A DNA stretch of 64,000 nucleotides. Origin: Parvibium lacunae (GTDB lineage: Bacteria > Pseudomonadota > Gammaproteobacteria > Burkholderiales > Burkholderiaceae_D). The DNA is taken from the NCBI RefSeq assembly GCF_003335215.1, contig NZ_QPGB01000001.1:372001-436000 (forward strand). Reading direction: 5' to 3'. Below the pieces are notes generated by a model, which saw only the letters and a program-made list of their open reading frames with translations, had not been told where the DNA came from and made no database searches. Of this stretch, positions 29,245 through 37,832 are shown one piece after another; position 1 is the stretch's first letter, and each line of letters opens with the position of its first letter. Both the position numbers and the translations under genes were made by a program.

Positions 29245-30281
29245 GCCGTTGCAGTTTCTGATCGAGGGCTGTTAGCACTCAGTTTAATGGGTTTTAAGTA
29301 AGAAACAAATTGCTCAGTGCAGGCTTGCCATGAGTATTTCTCTGCCTGTTTTCTGGCTTGGCTGCGCTGGATTGTTAAGGCCTCCAAGCAAGCAGTGCGT
29401 AAGTCATCATGCAGTGCGCCAGCACCGCTCTGGCCTATCACATCAATTGGCCCTGTAACAGGATACGCCGCAACGGGTAAGCCACAAGCCATCGCTTCCA
29501 ATAACACTAGGCCAAAAGTGTCGGTGCGACTGGGGAACACAAACACGTCGGCGGATCGGTATAAATCTGCTAAATCGGGCTGTTTCAGTACCCCTGTAAA
29601 GTGAACATCGGGGTATTTTTGACGGATATTTGCGAGTGCTGGGCCTTCTCCTGCAACCCATTTTGACCCGGGGAGATCAAGTGCTAAAAATGCCTCGACA
29701 TTTTTTTCTACAGCCACCCGGCCTACATAGAGAAAGCGGGGACGTTCAGTCTCAATCGCATCCGTGCGGCCTGTAACGCTAAATGTGTCTAAATCTACCC
29801 CACGTGACCAAATCACCGGATTAACAAAGCCATTTTGCCGTAAATCTTCTCGGACCACTTGGGTGGGAACCAAGCAGGCATGGCCGGCATTATGAAACCA
29901 ACTGAAAAAGCGATAAGAAACCCATAAAGGAATACCGAAACGGGCTTTGACATATTCGGGAAAGCGGGTGTGATAAGCGGTTGTGAAGGGAAGATTGTGG
30001 CGCAAGGCGTAAGCGCGAGCGGCTAATCCGAGAGGGCCTTCGGTTGCAATGTGTAAGGCATCTGGCCGTGCGGCGGCGATTCGTGCGGCTACCCTTTTAC
30101 CTGGAAAAATGGAGAGTCGAATTTCAGGATAGGTGGGGCAGGGAATGGTTTTGAATTCAAGGGGAGTAAGTAAGTCGACGTTATGCCCCATCTGAATGAG
30201 TTCATGACGAGTTTGTTTCAACGTCCGTACCACACCGTTGACTTGTGGTTCCCAGGCATCGGTGACGATCAAAATATTCAT
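29241..30281 (-). CDS. GT4-family glycosyltransferase, Agt-like (diacylglycerol glycosylation inferred)
   Basis: A 346-aa GT-B glycosyltransferase. The start at 30281 is chosen because GAAAGG lies 6 nt before it and MNILIVTDAWEPQVNGVVRT is the family N-terminus. Further motifs: YVGRVAVEKN, VAGEGPALANI, FVFPSRTDTFGLVLLEAMACG (EX7E) and PVAAYPVTGPIDVI. It begins 17 bp after the plcP stop. In other bacteria the PlcP partner at this position (Agt) glycosylates diacylglycerol to make phosphorus-free membrane lipids during phosphate starvation. That role is inferred here from context and family, together with the Pho box upstream. Confidence 0.82.
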   Translation of the reverse strand: MNILIVTDAWEPQVNGVVRTLKQTRHELIQMGHNVDLLTPLEFKTIPCPTYPEIRLSIFPGKRVAARIAAARPDALHIATEGPLGLAARAYALRHNLPFTTAYHTRFPEYVKARFGIPLWVSYRFFSWFHNAGHACLVPTQVVREDLRQNGFVNPVIWSRGVDLDTFSVTGRTDAIETERPRFLYVGRVAVEKNVEAFLALDLPGSKWVAGEGPALANIRQKYPDVHFTGVLKQPDLADLYRSADVFVFPSRTDTFGLVLLEAMACGLPVAAYPVTGPIDVIGQSGAGALHDDLRTACLEALTIQRSQARKQAEKYSWQACTEQFVSYLKPIKLSANSPRSETATA

Positions 30282-30298
30282 GGGTATTCCTTTCGGGA

Positions 30299-31207
30299 TC
30301 AAAGAGACGTCGAGGGTGTTGTGCGTGAGTTAAAGAGTGCTTTGCGCAGTGTTGACGAGGTACTGGGGCTGACTGGGGCAGTGAGCGCGGGAATGGTTTT
30401 CAGTTTTTTTGAGCTTTCAGCCAGCGTAGCCCAGGTAATAATCTTCAGCTCACCTTGATGTGTTTCAACCAGTGCGGTAAGGCTTTCAACCCAATCCCCG
30501 TCATTACAGTAAAGCGTGCCATTAATCTCACGGATTTCTGCTTTATGGATATGGCCACAAACGACTCCGTCATAGCCACGTCGCTGCGCTTGCTCTACCA
30601 GGGCTTCTTCAAAGTCAGTAATGAAACTGACTGCATTTTTGACTTTATGCTTTAGGTATTGGGAGAGTGACCAATAAGACAAGCCGCAGCGATGTCGAAT
30701 CCGATTGAACCAGTGATTGAGCGCAAGAATAAAGGTGTATAGGGTGTCGCCTAGGTAAGCAAGCCATTTCGCGTGCTGAATCACCCCATCAAACAAGTCT
30801 CCGTGCGTGACCCACAAGCGCTTGCCATCTAGGCAGGTATGCACCGCTTCATCGCATACTTGAATATCGCCAAAACTGATATTCAGATAATCTCGGGCGA
30901 ACTCATCATGGTTTCCAGGGATATAGAAAACCTTGGTTCCTTTACGGGCTTTGCGTAAAATTTTCTGTACGACGTCGTTGTGTGTTTGTTGCCATGTCCA
31001 ACCTTTACGCAACTGCCAACCATCGATAATATCGCCGACCAAGTAAAGCTTGTCCGATTCGTTGTGTTTCAAAAAATCCAACAAATAACCGGCTTTGCAA
31101 CCTGCTGTACCGAGATGAACATCTGAAATCCAAATCGCACGGTAATGATGTGTAGGGGGATCTTCGCTCGTATTTAGGGTGGCGGGATAGTCGTGGTGGT
31201 CTGTCAT
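30299..31207 (-). CDS. plcP: PlcP-type phospholipase C (LpxH-like metallophosphoesterase)
   Basis: Calcineurin-fold phosphoesterase, 302 aa from the ATG at 31207. An in-frame ATG at 31252 is rejected because it lies inside the Pho box and upstream of the predicted -10. Metal-binding motifs are SDVHLG, GDIIDGW, PGNHDEF, THGD and VCGHIHKAE. Extended segments such as HNDVVQKILRKARKGTKV, YWSLSQYLKHKVKNAVSFI and NDGDWVESLTALVE match my memory of PlcP rather than lipid-A LpxH. PlcP removes phospholipid head groups to give diacylglycerol when phosphate is scarce. Followed by the glycosyltransferase, dgkA and sixA. Confidence 0.82.
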   Translation of the reverse strand: MTDHHDYPATLNTSEDPPTHHYRAIWISDVHLGTAGCKAGYLLDFLKHNESDKLYLVGDIIDGWQLRKGWTWQQTHNDVVQKILRKARKGTKVFYIPGNHDEFARDYLNISFGDIQVCDEAVHTCLDGKRLWVTHGDLFDGVIQHAKWLAYLGDTLYTFILALNHWFNRIRHRCGLSYWSLSQYLKHKVKNAVSFITDFEEALVEQAQRRGYDGVVCGHIHKAEIREINGTLYCNDGDWVESLTALVETHQGELKIITWATLAESSKKLKTIPALTAPVSPSTSSTLRKALFNSRTTPSTSL

Positions 31208-31234
31208 CCTGGTCAGGTAGGAGTAGTTTCCCGT

Positions 31235-31268
31235 ATTACACTGCGGTGACATGTCATCCTCATGACAG
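31235..31268 (-). promoter_or_regulatory. Pho box and -10 for the plcP operon
   Basis: Reading the minus strand, CTGTCAT-GAGG-ATGACAT (31268-31251) matches the Pho box in 12 of 14 half-site positions. After 10 bp comes TGTAAT (31240-31235), a good -10 at the spacing PhoB promoters use. Another perfect CTGTCAT lies exactly 22 bp (two repeat units) upstream at 31290-31284, in phase for a second PhoB dimer. Confidence 0.72.
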
Positions 31269-31303
31269 TTTGTTTAAAGTTAGATGACAGCCACTGTTTG
31301 CAG

Positions 31304-31657
31304 TTAAGCCAGCGAAGTACGAATAAAGCCATTGCGGTTGGGGGTTTGAGCAGATGGGCTTGGGGCATCCAGAATCGTCGCATGTTGCGTTACCCCCATC
31401 ATTTTGAAAAGCATCATGGTCATTTTGTTGGCCCCAAAAATTGCAACCTTCTTGTTCAGATAACGAAGTTCGCGCAGTGTTTTGAGCAGCAATGCAATGC
31501 CCATTGAATTAATTCTGATCACTTGAGAAAAATCAAAAACGACTTCACTGTAGCCACCGACACTGGCAACCGCCTTTTGAAAAAAACTGGCTGACTCAGC
31601 ACTAATCACCCCTTGTAGCAAAATGGTGTAGGGTTTGCTCATCGGAAAGTTTGACAT
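31304..31657 (-). CDS. STAS-domain protein (anti-sigma-factor antagonist type)
   Basis: A 117-aa single STAS domain. The ATG at 31657 has GAGGAG 6-7 nt upstream; an in-frame TTG further up is not favoured. It contains VVFDFSQVIRINSMGIALLLKTL, with the Ser of INSMG at the usual phosphorylation position. A SpoIIE-type phosphatase with its own kinase-like domain is encoded 27 bp upstream on the same strand, so this is probably its partner-switch substrate. The downstream target (sigma factor, cyclase or other) is not in the window. Confidence 0.85.
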   Translation of the reverse strand: MSNFPMSKPYTILLQGVISAESASFFQKAVASVGGYSEVVFDFSQVIRINSMGIALLLKTLRELRYLNKKVAIFGANKMTMMLFKMMGVTQHATILDAPSPSAQTPNRNGFIRTSLA

Positions 31658-31684
31658 GATCAACTCCTCATCAAAATAAGATCA

Positions 31685-33925
31685 TCAATTAGATGCCTGA
31701 TAGGTAATTTGGACGCTTTTTTCATGCACGTCATCAGCGATGCCATTTGCATGAAAAAAGACTGTAATACTGGTGCGTTTGCCTGGCGCTATATGAATAT
31801 GCAAGTAATCAGCAAGGCGCCACACCATATATAAACCTGCTCCGCCCATGCCATTCTCACTGGCATGAGATTGCACCCCAACGCCATAGAGATTGCGTTG
31901 CAGCCGTTCCAGTAATTTGTCGCCATCAAAGTTGCCGCCGTCATCGCTGATTTGAATCGCAATTAAATGGGGCTCGCAGCCAAGCGCTAGGCTGATGCCT
32001 TGAGGGTCTTGAAAGACTAGGTCTTGCCCTTTGGCATAAGGTTGGGCATGTCGCTTGCTGCTGGCCATGAAAGCGTTCTCTAACAGCTCATCTGCGATCA
32101 AGGCTGCAATTTCGATGATTTCAGGGCGAGTCTGCGCCAACTGCGCCCGCTCCATAGCAGCAATCAGTTGCTGAATGGTAATTTCCTTATCGGCTGTCTG
32201 CGATAAATAAAATCTGATGGGTTGGCAGAGTTGATGCAAATTAATAAACTCGTCACCAATATGTCCCAGCAGCAGGGTTGGCCAGCCTACATAATCAATA
32301 ATCGGATCCGCTTCCTGAATCAGTCGTAAAACACCAAGATTACGCAGTAGCGAAATTTGCTTACTTAAACTTCTTGCGGTGAGCAGTATGGGTGATTGTC
32401 CTGGTTTAAACGCTACTAACTCGCGGAAATTGGCATTAAAGAAATGCTGTGTGAGTATCGTGGGTGACGGCAAATCATGCATTGCGATATGCTGCCTCGA
32501 TAGCCGTTGGAAGGGTAGTTTCGTCTGTTGAAGCTGTTGCTCTATCGTGGTGGTGCGAAGTTCAAAATCAGCCACCCCGATAGAGATTGATTGACGCTGT
32601 TGATATTGCGCTGGCGCGGCAACTTCGATGCAGAGTAAAGTGACATCATCATCAATATCAGGTTTGTGGGTTTGGAAATGCTGGCTGGCATAGCTTGCAA
32701 CACCTTTTACCAAGTTGGTAGAGGTTTGCTTGGCGAAGTTGGTTAAATGCGATTCAAGCCGCTCATAGCCAAATTCTTCTTCCTGAGTATTGGTATTTTC
32801 AATCAGGCCATCTGTATAAAAGAAGAGTTTATCGCCTGCTTGTAACCGCACAGAATGTATTTGATACGTTGGCTGATTATCCAAACCCAGTGGGGCCTCT
32901 CCTTCAGTATCAAGCATGAGTGGGGTGTTATCGTTATTGCGTAGCCAGTATGGAAAATTATGTCCCGCATTGGCATACTCAAAGACAAGGTCTTGAGTAT
33001 TAATGACGCCATAGCAAAACGTCATCAGCAATTGCCGCATGCCGGTGGCTAAGATTGCTTGATTGAGCTGTTGGAGAGTTACAGCAGGGTTCAAGCGCGT
33101 TTCTGTTGGTAGTGCATGCAAAGCGCCTTTAGCCGCACTGACTAACATGCCAGCGGGAACGCCATGGCCCGAGGCATCGCCGATTGCAATCCCAATATGG
33201 TTCTGGTCTAGCACAAAATAGTCAAAAAAATCACCGCCGACTTCGGTTGACGTAAAGACCTGGCTGGCGATCTCGATGTTATCTAAGCGCGCTTGTTGCG
33301 CAGGTAATAGCTCGGCTTGCAAGGCGGCAGTCTTAGAAACTTCGCTATGTAAGCGTTGGCTCATCTCAGCCAGTTGCTGGTAGAGGGCGGTCTGGTTACG
33401 AGAGATGGCTAAAATCAGCGCAGGAATCGCGATCTGACCGATTAACTTGGTGTCCCTAAAAATAGGCACAGCATCTAGCTTGAGTCTGGGGTCATGCGCT
33501 AGCAGCTTTTCTAGTGCGGTCGTGATTGTCTCGCTGGCTTGGAGTGAAAAATAGCCTGTTTCTGCGATATCACTCAGCAATTTTCGCTCATTCAATTCGC
33601 GCTGATAAGGCTCCGACATTCTCTTTAAGAACTGACGGCAATAGATCAGCCCCGTCACTTGCTCGTCAGCTGCAATCGCGACACACTGGGTGTCTGGATG
33701 TTGAATTAACTTATCGTGTAGGGCAAGTACGCGTGTTGAGCCAGGCAGCAAGGCGATTGGCTTAACAAGAAAATCGATCGTATTGTTGTTGACTGGCTCA
33801 ACCTCGTCCAATGTGTGTGAGCGCTTTGTCAGGGCTTCCTTGCCTGAATCGATGCGCGGCGGCGTGGCGCCAATCGCAGCATCATACGGAGGGGTAATAC
33901 GGAGCGTGTCAGGAATGGCAGACAT
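31685..33925 (-). CDS. SpoIIE-type phosphatase with CBS-like N-terminus and C-terminal HATPase domain
   Basis: A 746-aa regulatory protein. The N-terminal ~180 residues resemble a CBS-type sensor pair (for example LDAVPIFRDTKLIGQIAI). A short helical linker leads to a PP2C/SpoIIE phosphatase with EVGGDFFDYF (228-237) and GDASGHGVPAGM (249-260), then FEYANAGHNFPY and FFYTDGLIE. A region of unclear nature precedes a C-terminal GHKL ATPase-like domain with ADELLENAF, ISDDGGNFDG and GMGGAGLYMVWRLADY. Phosphatase and anti-sigma-like kinase are thus joined in one chain, with the STAS protein encoded next. No transmembrane segments are seen. Confidence 0.85.
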   Translation of the reverse strand: MSAIPDTLRITPPYDAAIGATPPRIDSGKEALTKRSHTLDEVEPVNNNTIDFLVKPIALLPGSTRVLALHDKLIQHPDTQCVAIAADEQVTGLIYCRQFLKRMSEPYQRELNERKLLSDIAETGYFSLQASETITTALEKLLAHDPRLKLDAVPIFRDTKLIGQIAIPALILAISRNQTALYQQLAEMSQRLHSEVSKTAALQAELLPAQQARLDNIEIASQVFTSTEVGGDFFDYFVLDQNHIGIAIGDASGHGVPAGMLVSAAKGALHALPTETRLNPAVTLQQLNQAILATGMRQLLMTFCYGVINTQDLVFEYANAGHNFPYWLRNNDNTPLMLDTEGEAPLGLDNQPTYQIHSVRLQAGDKLFFYTDGLIENTNTQEEEFGYERLESHLTNFAKQTSTNLVKGVASYASQHFQTHKPDIDDDVTLLCIEVAAPAQYQQRQSISIGVADFELRTTTIEQQLQQTKLPFQRLSRQHIAMHDLPSPTILTQHFFNANFRELVAFKPGQSPILLTARSLSKQISLLRNLGVLRLIQEADPIIDYVGWPTLLLGHIGDEFINLHQLCQPIRFYLSQTADKEITIQQLIAAMERAQLAQTRPEIIEIAALIADELLENAFMASSKRHAQPYAKGQDLVFQDPQGISLALGCEPHLIAIQISDDGGNFDGDKLLERLQRNLYGVGVQSHASENGMGGAGLYMVWRLADYLHIHIAPGKRTSITVFFHANGIADDVHEKSVQITYQASN

Positions 33926-34047
33926 AGGTCAAAACGTAAACGCCATAAGCAAATAAACGCATACCTTAGTGCGGATGCATGACATCTTGATGACGTTTAC
34001 CCCCAGCGGAGGTGGGCAAGCCGTTTTGGCTGCAAGCCTTGCAGTAG

Positions 34048-34078
34048 TTGCCAATGGAAGCCAAAGCTATGCTATAGT
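34048..34078 (+). promoter_or_regulatory. tRNA-Val promoter
   Basis: TTGCCA (34048-34053) and TATAGT (34073-34078) are spaced 19 bp, and the tRNA begins 18 nt after the -10. Confidence 0.55.
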
Positions 34079-34095
34079 AACGAACTTACAACGAC

Positions 34096-34172
34096 AGGCA
34101 CGTAGCTCAGTTGGTTAGAGCATCACCTTGACATGGTGGGGGTCGTTGGTTCGAATCCAATCGTGCCTACCA
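34096..34172 (+). tRNA. tRNA-Val (anticodon GAC)
   Basis: A 77-nt cloverleaf with encoded CCA. The acceptor stem is AGGCACG/CGTGCCT, the D-stem GCTC/GAGC, the anticodon stem TCACC/GGTGG around the loop TTGACAT (anticodon GAC, valine), and the T-arm contains GGTTCGAATCC. All stems pair (one G-U in the anticodon stem and one in the T-stem). Confidence 0.97.
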
Positions 34173-34285
34173 AGCTTCACTTCCAATCTTTGCATCCTTA
34201 TTTAAGAATAGAGAAAGGCAAACTGGTTATGACACCGCGAACGACTTTGTTCCCTGTTCACTAAACCACGCCTAGCTATTTTGAA

Positions 34286-34313
34286 AAAGCGCGACGTGGT
34301 TCGCGCTTTTTTT
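34286..34313 (+). terminator. Terminator upstream of thrS
   Basis: AAAGCGCGA pairs with TCGCGCTTT around a 6-nt loop, followed by TTTT. It can end the tRNA-Val transcript, or act as an attenuator in the thrS leader 47 bp before the thrS start. Confidence 0.75.
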
Positions 34314-34359
34314 ACGTCTATATCTTCTGATTTCAAGCTTATACCGATAGAGGTTCAAT

Positions 34360-36285
34360 ATGGTCACCATTACCTTACCCGATGGGTCGCAACGCCAATA
34401 CCCGCAAGCCGTTACCGTAGCGGAAGTGGCCGCTTCAATTGGCGCCGGGCTGGCGAAAGCCGCACTGGCTGGGCGCGTGGAGGGTGAATTGGTCGATACC
34501 TCGCACCTGATTGAGCAGGATGCCAAATTGGCGATTGTGACGGACAAAGATGCCGATGGCGTAGACATTATTCGCCACTCCACCGCGCACTTGTTGGCCT
34601 ATGCAGTGAAGGAGTTATTCCCTGATGCGCAAGTGACGATTGGCCCCGTGATCGATAACGGTTTCTATTACGACTTTTCCTACAGGCGTCCCTTTACGCC
34701 CGAGGATTTGCAGGCGATTGAAAAGCGTATGCAGGAATTGGCGAAAAAAGACGAAAAGGTTACACGCGAAGTGTGGAAGCGTGATGATGCGGTGGCATTT
34801 TTTAATTCAATTGGCGAAAAATACAAAGCCGAAATTATTTCGTCGATTCCCGCCGATCAACATATCTCCTTGTACCGCGAAGGCAATTTTATTGATCTGT
34901 GTCGTGGCCCGCACGTGCCCTCAACCGGCAAGCTTAAAGTGTTTAAGCTCATGAAAGTGGCCGGCGCTTACTGGCGCGGCGATGCCAAAAACGAAATGCT
35001 GCAACGGGTCTATGGCACCGCCTGGGCTAAAAAAGAAGATCAAGAAGCTTATTTGCACATGCTGGAAGAAGCGGAAAAACGCGATCACCGTAAGCTTGGT
35101 AAAGAGCTTGATCTATTCCACTTTCAGGAAGAAGCGCCCGGTTTAGTGTTTTGGCACCCCAAAGGCTGGGCGGTCTGGCAGGCGGTTGAGCAATACATGC
35201 GCAAAGTCTATTTGGACAATGGCTATCAAGAAGTGAAAGCCCCGCAAATTTTGGATCGTACCCTCTGGGAAAAAACTGGGCATTGGGAAAACTATCGTGA
35301 CAATATGTTCACGACCGAATCTGAAAACCGTTACTACGCCCTCAAGCCCATGAACTGTCCTGGGCATTTGCAAATTTTCCGTTCTGGTTTGCACTCTTAT
35401 CGTGAATTGCCGATTCGCTATGGTGAGTTTGGGCAATGCCATCGGAATGAGGCCTCCGGCGCGTTGCATGGCCTCATGCGGGTACGCGGCTTTACGCAAG
35501 ATGATGGTCACATTTTCTGTACCGAAGACCAAATTCAGCAAGAATGTTTGAACTTCACTGCCTTGGTGAAGAAGGTGTATGGTGACTTTGGCTTTACGCA
35601 AGTGGCGTATAAGCTAGCGACTCGTCCGGCCAAACGGGTGGGCGACGATGCGGTGTGGGATAAAGCCGAAGCCGCGCTGGCCGAATCACTCAAAGCCTCT
35701 GGCGTCGAATATGACATTTTAGATGGCGAGGGCGCGTTTTACGGCCCGAAAGTCGAATATCACTTGAAAGACTCGATTGGCCGTTCATGGCAGTGCGGCA
35801 CGATTCAGGTCGATTTCTCCATGCCCGTGCGTTTGGGCGCGGAATATGTGGCTGAAGATAACAGCCGCCGCGTACCAGTTATGCTCCACCGCGCCATCTT
35901 GGGGTCATTGGAGCGCTTTATCGGCATGTTGATTGAAAACTACGCGGGGGCCTTACCGGTTTGGTTAGCACCTGTGCAAATTGTGCTCATGAATATTACC
36001 GATAGTCAGGCTGAATACGTCGCTGCATTAGCACAATCCCTGAAAAAACAAGGGCTTAGAGTTGAGGCAGATTTGCGTAACGAAAAAATTACGTATAAAA
36101 TTCGCGAACACAGCTTGCAAAAAGTCCCTTATCTGCTCGTCATCGGGGATAAGGAAATGCAAGCCGGAACGGTGGCCGTGCGTGCCCGTGGGGGTGTCGA
36201 TTTAGGCGTAATGTCGGTCGATGCATTTGTGGCTCGTGTGCAAGCAGAGCTTGCAACACCTGCTGCAACACCCAGCGGAGCTTAA
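34360..36285 (+). CDS. thrS: Threonyl-tRNA synthetase
   Basis: Charges tRNA-Thr and edits mischarged Ser. The 641-aa protein has an N-terminal TGS domain ([16 protein letters not shown]), an editing domain with [17 protein letters not shown], and the class II core with motif 1 region, [21 protein letters not shown] (zinc/Cys), [20 protein letters not shown] (motif 2), then [21 protein letters not shown] (motif 3) and a C-terminal anticodon-binding domain. GAGG lies 6 nt before the ATG. It heads the thrS-infC-rpmI-rplT-pheS-pheT-ihfA cluster. Confidence 0.97.
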   Translation: MVTITLPDGSQRQYPQAVTVAEVAASIGAGLAKAALAGRVEGELVDTSHLIEQDAKLAIVTDKDADGVDIIRHSTAHLLAYAVKELFPDAQVTIGPVIDNGFYYDFSYRRPFTPEDLQAIEKRMQELAKKDEKVTREVWKRDDAVAFFNSIGEKYKAEIISSIPADQHISLYREGNFIDLCRGPHVPSTGKLKVFKLMKVAGAYWRGDAKNEMLQRVYGTAWAKKEDQEAYLHMLEEAEKRDHRKLGKELDLFHFQEEAPGLVFWHPKGWAVWQAVEQYMRKVYLDNGYQEVKAPQILDRTLWEKTGHWENYRDNMFTTESENRYYALKPMNCPGHLQIFRSGLHSYRELPIRYGEFGQCHRNEASGALHGLMRVRGFTQDDGHIFCTEDQIQQECLNFTALVKKVYGDFGFTQVAYKLATRPAKRVGDDAVWDKAEAALAESLKASGVEYDILDGEGAFYGPKVEYHLKDSIGRSWQCGTIQVDFSMPVRLGAEYVAEDNSRRVPVMLHRAILGSLERFIGMLIENYAGALPVWLAPVQIVLMNITDSQAEYVAALAQSLKKQGLRVEADLRNEKITYKIREHSLQKVPYLLVIGDKEMQAGTVAVRARGGVDLGVMSVDAFVARVQAELATPAATPSGA

Positions 36286-36321
36286 GCGCGGCTTATTTTT
36301 TTCTTTTTTTGGAGTCGTAAC

Positions 36322-36843
36322 ATCGCTACAGATAAGACACATCGCATTAACGGTGAAATTACCGGCACAGAAGTGCGATTGATTGGGGTAGACGGCGAAC
36401 AGTTGGGAATCGTCCGTTTGGGTGACGCACGTCGTATGGCTGAAGAAGCCGACGTCGATTTGGTTGAGATCTCCGCTCAGGCCTCGCCGCCGGTGTGCCG
36501 TTTGATGGATTACGGCAAATTCAAGTACCAAGAGCAGAAAAAGGCGCACGAAGCCAAGCTCAAGCAAAAAGTCATCCAAGTGAAGGAAATTAAGTTCCGC
36601 CCTGGTACTGATGAAGGCGATTACCACACCAAAATTCGTGCCTTAACGCGGTTCCTGGAAGAGGGCGACAAAGCCAAGGTAACACTGCGCTTCCGTGGTC
36701 GTGAAATGGCGCACCAAGAACTAGGTATGCAGCTGCTGGAACGGGTTAAAGCGGATTTGCAGGAAATCAGCCAAGTGGAAGCCATGCCCAAGCTCGAAGG
36801 TCGGCAAATGGTGATGATGTTGGCACCGAAGAAGAAGAAATAA
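36322..36843 (+). CDS. infC: Translation initiation factor IF-3 with AUC start
   Basis: IF-3 controls start-codon selection and subunit dissociation on the 30S ribosome. No ATG, GTG or TTG exists at the right position. The family N-terminus ([20 protein letters not shown]) is in frame from ATC at 36322, with GGAG 7 nt upstream, giving 173 aa. Starting at the GTG 36373 would delete the conserved RINGEI block. Other motifs: [26 protein letters not shown] and the C-terminal basic tail. A rare AUU/AUC/AUA start is the known basis of IF-3 autoregulation. Confidence 0.93.
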   Translation: MATDKTHRINGEITGTEVRLIGVDGEQLGIVRLGDARRMAEEADVDLVEISAQASPPVCRLMDYGKFKYQEQKKAHEAKLKQKVIQVKEIKFRPGTDEGDYHTKIRALTRFLEEGDKAKVTLRFRGREMAHQELGMQLLERVKADLQEISQVEAMPKLEGRQMVMMLAPKKKK

Positions 36844-36847
36844 TCTG

Positions 36848-36856
36848 TGTTATAAT
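36848..36856 (+). promoter_or_regulatory. Extended -10 element downstream of infC
   Basis: TGT directly followed by TATAAT (36851-36856) lies 5 nt after the infC stop and would give rpmI-rplT their own promoter. No well-spaced -35 is seen, which extended -10 promoters tolerate. Confidence 0.5.
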
Positions 36857-36859
36857 CAT

Positions 36860-37030
36860 GGGCTTTTCGGGATTGATCAGCATGTTTGATCCCCTAAGCT
36901 GATTGTACGTTGAGGTTGACTCGATCAACCCACTGTTGTGATACAGAGTACGTCAGAAAACAAGTGCGGTCAGGTCAAAGAAGCGTTATGAGTTAGTACA
37001 TAACCACCTGGATCAGCATCTAAAACTGGA
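36860..37030 (+). promoter_or_regulatory. rpmI-rplT leader (possible L20 control region)
   Basis: A ~180-nt untranslated stretch between infC and rpmI with several inverted repeats, including GGTTGA/TCAACC. In E. coli and Bacillus, ribosomal protein L20 binds leader RNA to repress this operon, though by different structures. The length and position fit such a leader, but no specific L20 site could be proved by eye. Confidence 0.3.
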
Positions 37031-37038
37031 GTTGTTGT

Positions 37039-37236
37039 ATGCCAAAGATGAAAACCAAGAAAAGTGCAGCCAAGCGCTTTATCGTGCGTGCTGGCGGTAC
37101 TGTCAAACGTGGCCAGGCTTTTAAACGCCACATCCTGACCAAGAAAACCACGAAAAACAAACGTCATCTGCGTGGAGCAGTGAACGTGCATGCGTCTGAT
37201 TTAGGGCGGATTGCACAAATGATGCCTTTTGCTTAA
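37039..37236 (+). CDS. rpmI: 50S ribosomal protein L35
   Basis: A 65-aa basic protein of the large subunit. [14 protein letters not shown] at the N-terminus, [22 protein letters not shown] in the centre and IAQMMPFA at the end are canonical for L35. GGAG precedes the ATG by 7 nt. rplT follows 55 bp downstream. Confidence 0.97.
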   Translation: MPKMKTKKSAAKRFIVRAGGTVKRGQAFKRHILTKKTTKNKRHLRGAVNVHASDLGRIAQMMPFA

Positions 37237-37291
37237 TTGCGGCATCACGTTATTTCGATTGTTTAAAATTTCAGGATATTAGGAGTTAATT

Positions 37292-37654
37292 ATGCCTCGC
37301 GTAAAACGTGGTGTGACAGCAAGAGCCCGTCATAAAAAAGTCATCGACGCTGCTAAAGGTTATCGTGGTCGTCGTGGTAATGTATTCCGCATCGCTAAAG
37401 AAGCGGTCATGCGCGCTGGGCAATATGCCTACCGCGATCGTCGTAACAAAAAGCGCGTATTCCGCGCACTTTGGATTACCCGTATCAACGCCGGTGTGCG
37501 TGAGCTGGGTTTGACTTACAGCGTATTCATGAACGGTTTGCAAAAGCTGTCGATTGAGATCGACCGTAAAGTGTTGTCCGACATGGCCATTAACGACAAG
37601 CCCGCATTTGCGGCCATCGTTAATCAAGTGAAGGCCAGCCTCGCAGCAAACTAA
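37292..37654 (+). CDS. rplT: 50S ribosomal protein L20
   Basis: A 120-aa assembly-critical 23S rRNA-binding protein and, in other species, the repressor of its own operon. [39 protein letters not shown] and [20 protein letters not shown] are diagnostic. AGGAG lies before the ATG. Confidence 0.98.
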   Translation: MPRVKRGVTARARHKKVIDAAKGYRGRRGNVFRIAKEAVMRAGQYAYRDRRNKKRVFRALWITRINAGVRELGLTYSVFMNGLQKLSIEIDRKVLSDMAINDKPAFAAIVNQVKASLAAN

Positions 37655-37706
37655 TTTAGCCGATCTCATCGGACTGGTGTGCCGCTGATAGTGGACACAC
37701 AATAGC

Positions 37707-37735
37707 AAGGGCCTTCTCGTAAGGCCCTTATGCTT
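37707..37735 (+). terminator. Terminator after rplT
   Basis: AAGGGCCTT and AAGGCCCTT pair around a 5-nt loop; the U-tract is interrupted (ATGCTTTT). It separates rplT from pheS. Confidence 0.65.
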
Positions 37736-37832
37736 TTAAAAAGCCTTTTTTGGCGTTTGTTTTAAAACTCTTTATACATGCCTGTTTTCCTCGCCATAGC
37801 CAATATGCTGTGACGACTACTGCGGAATCGAT

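Noticed and set aside
31207-31252. Upstream ATG of the plcP frame at 31252
   Set aside because: It falls inside the Pho box and upstream of the -10, so it would not be in the mRNA from that promoter; ATG 31207 also leaves all conserved motifs intact.
36373-36843. infC starting at GTG 36373
   Set aside because: It removes the conserved RINGEI N-terminal block and lacks a Shine-Dalgarno, while ATC 36322 has one.
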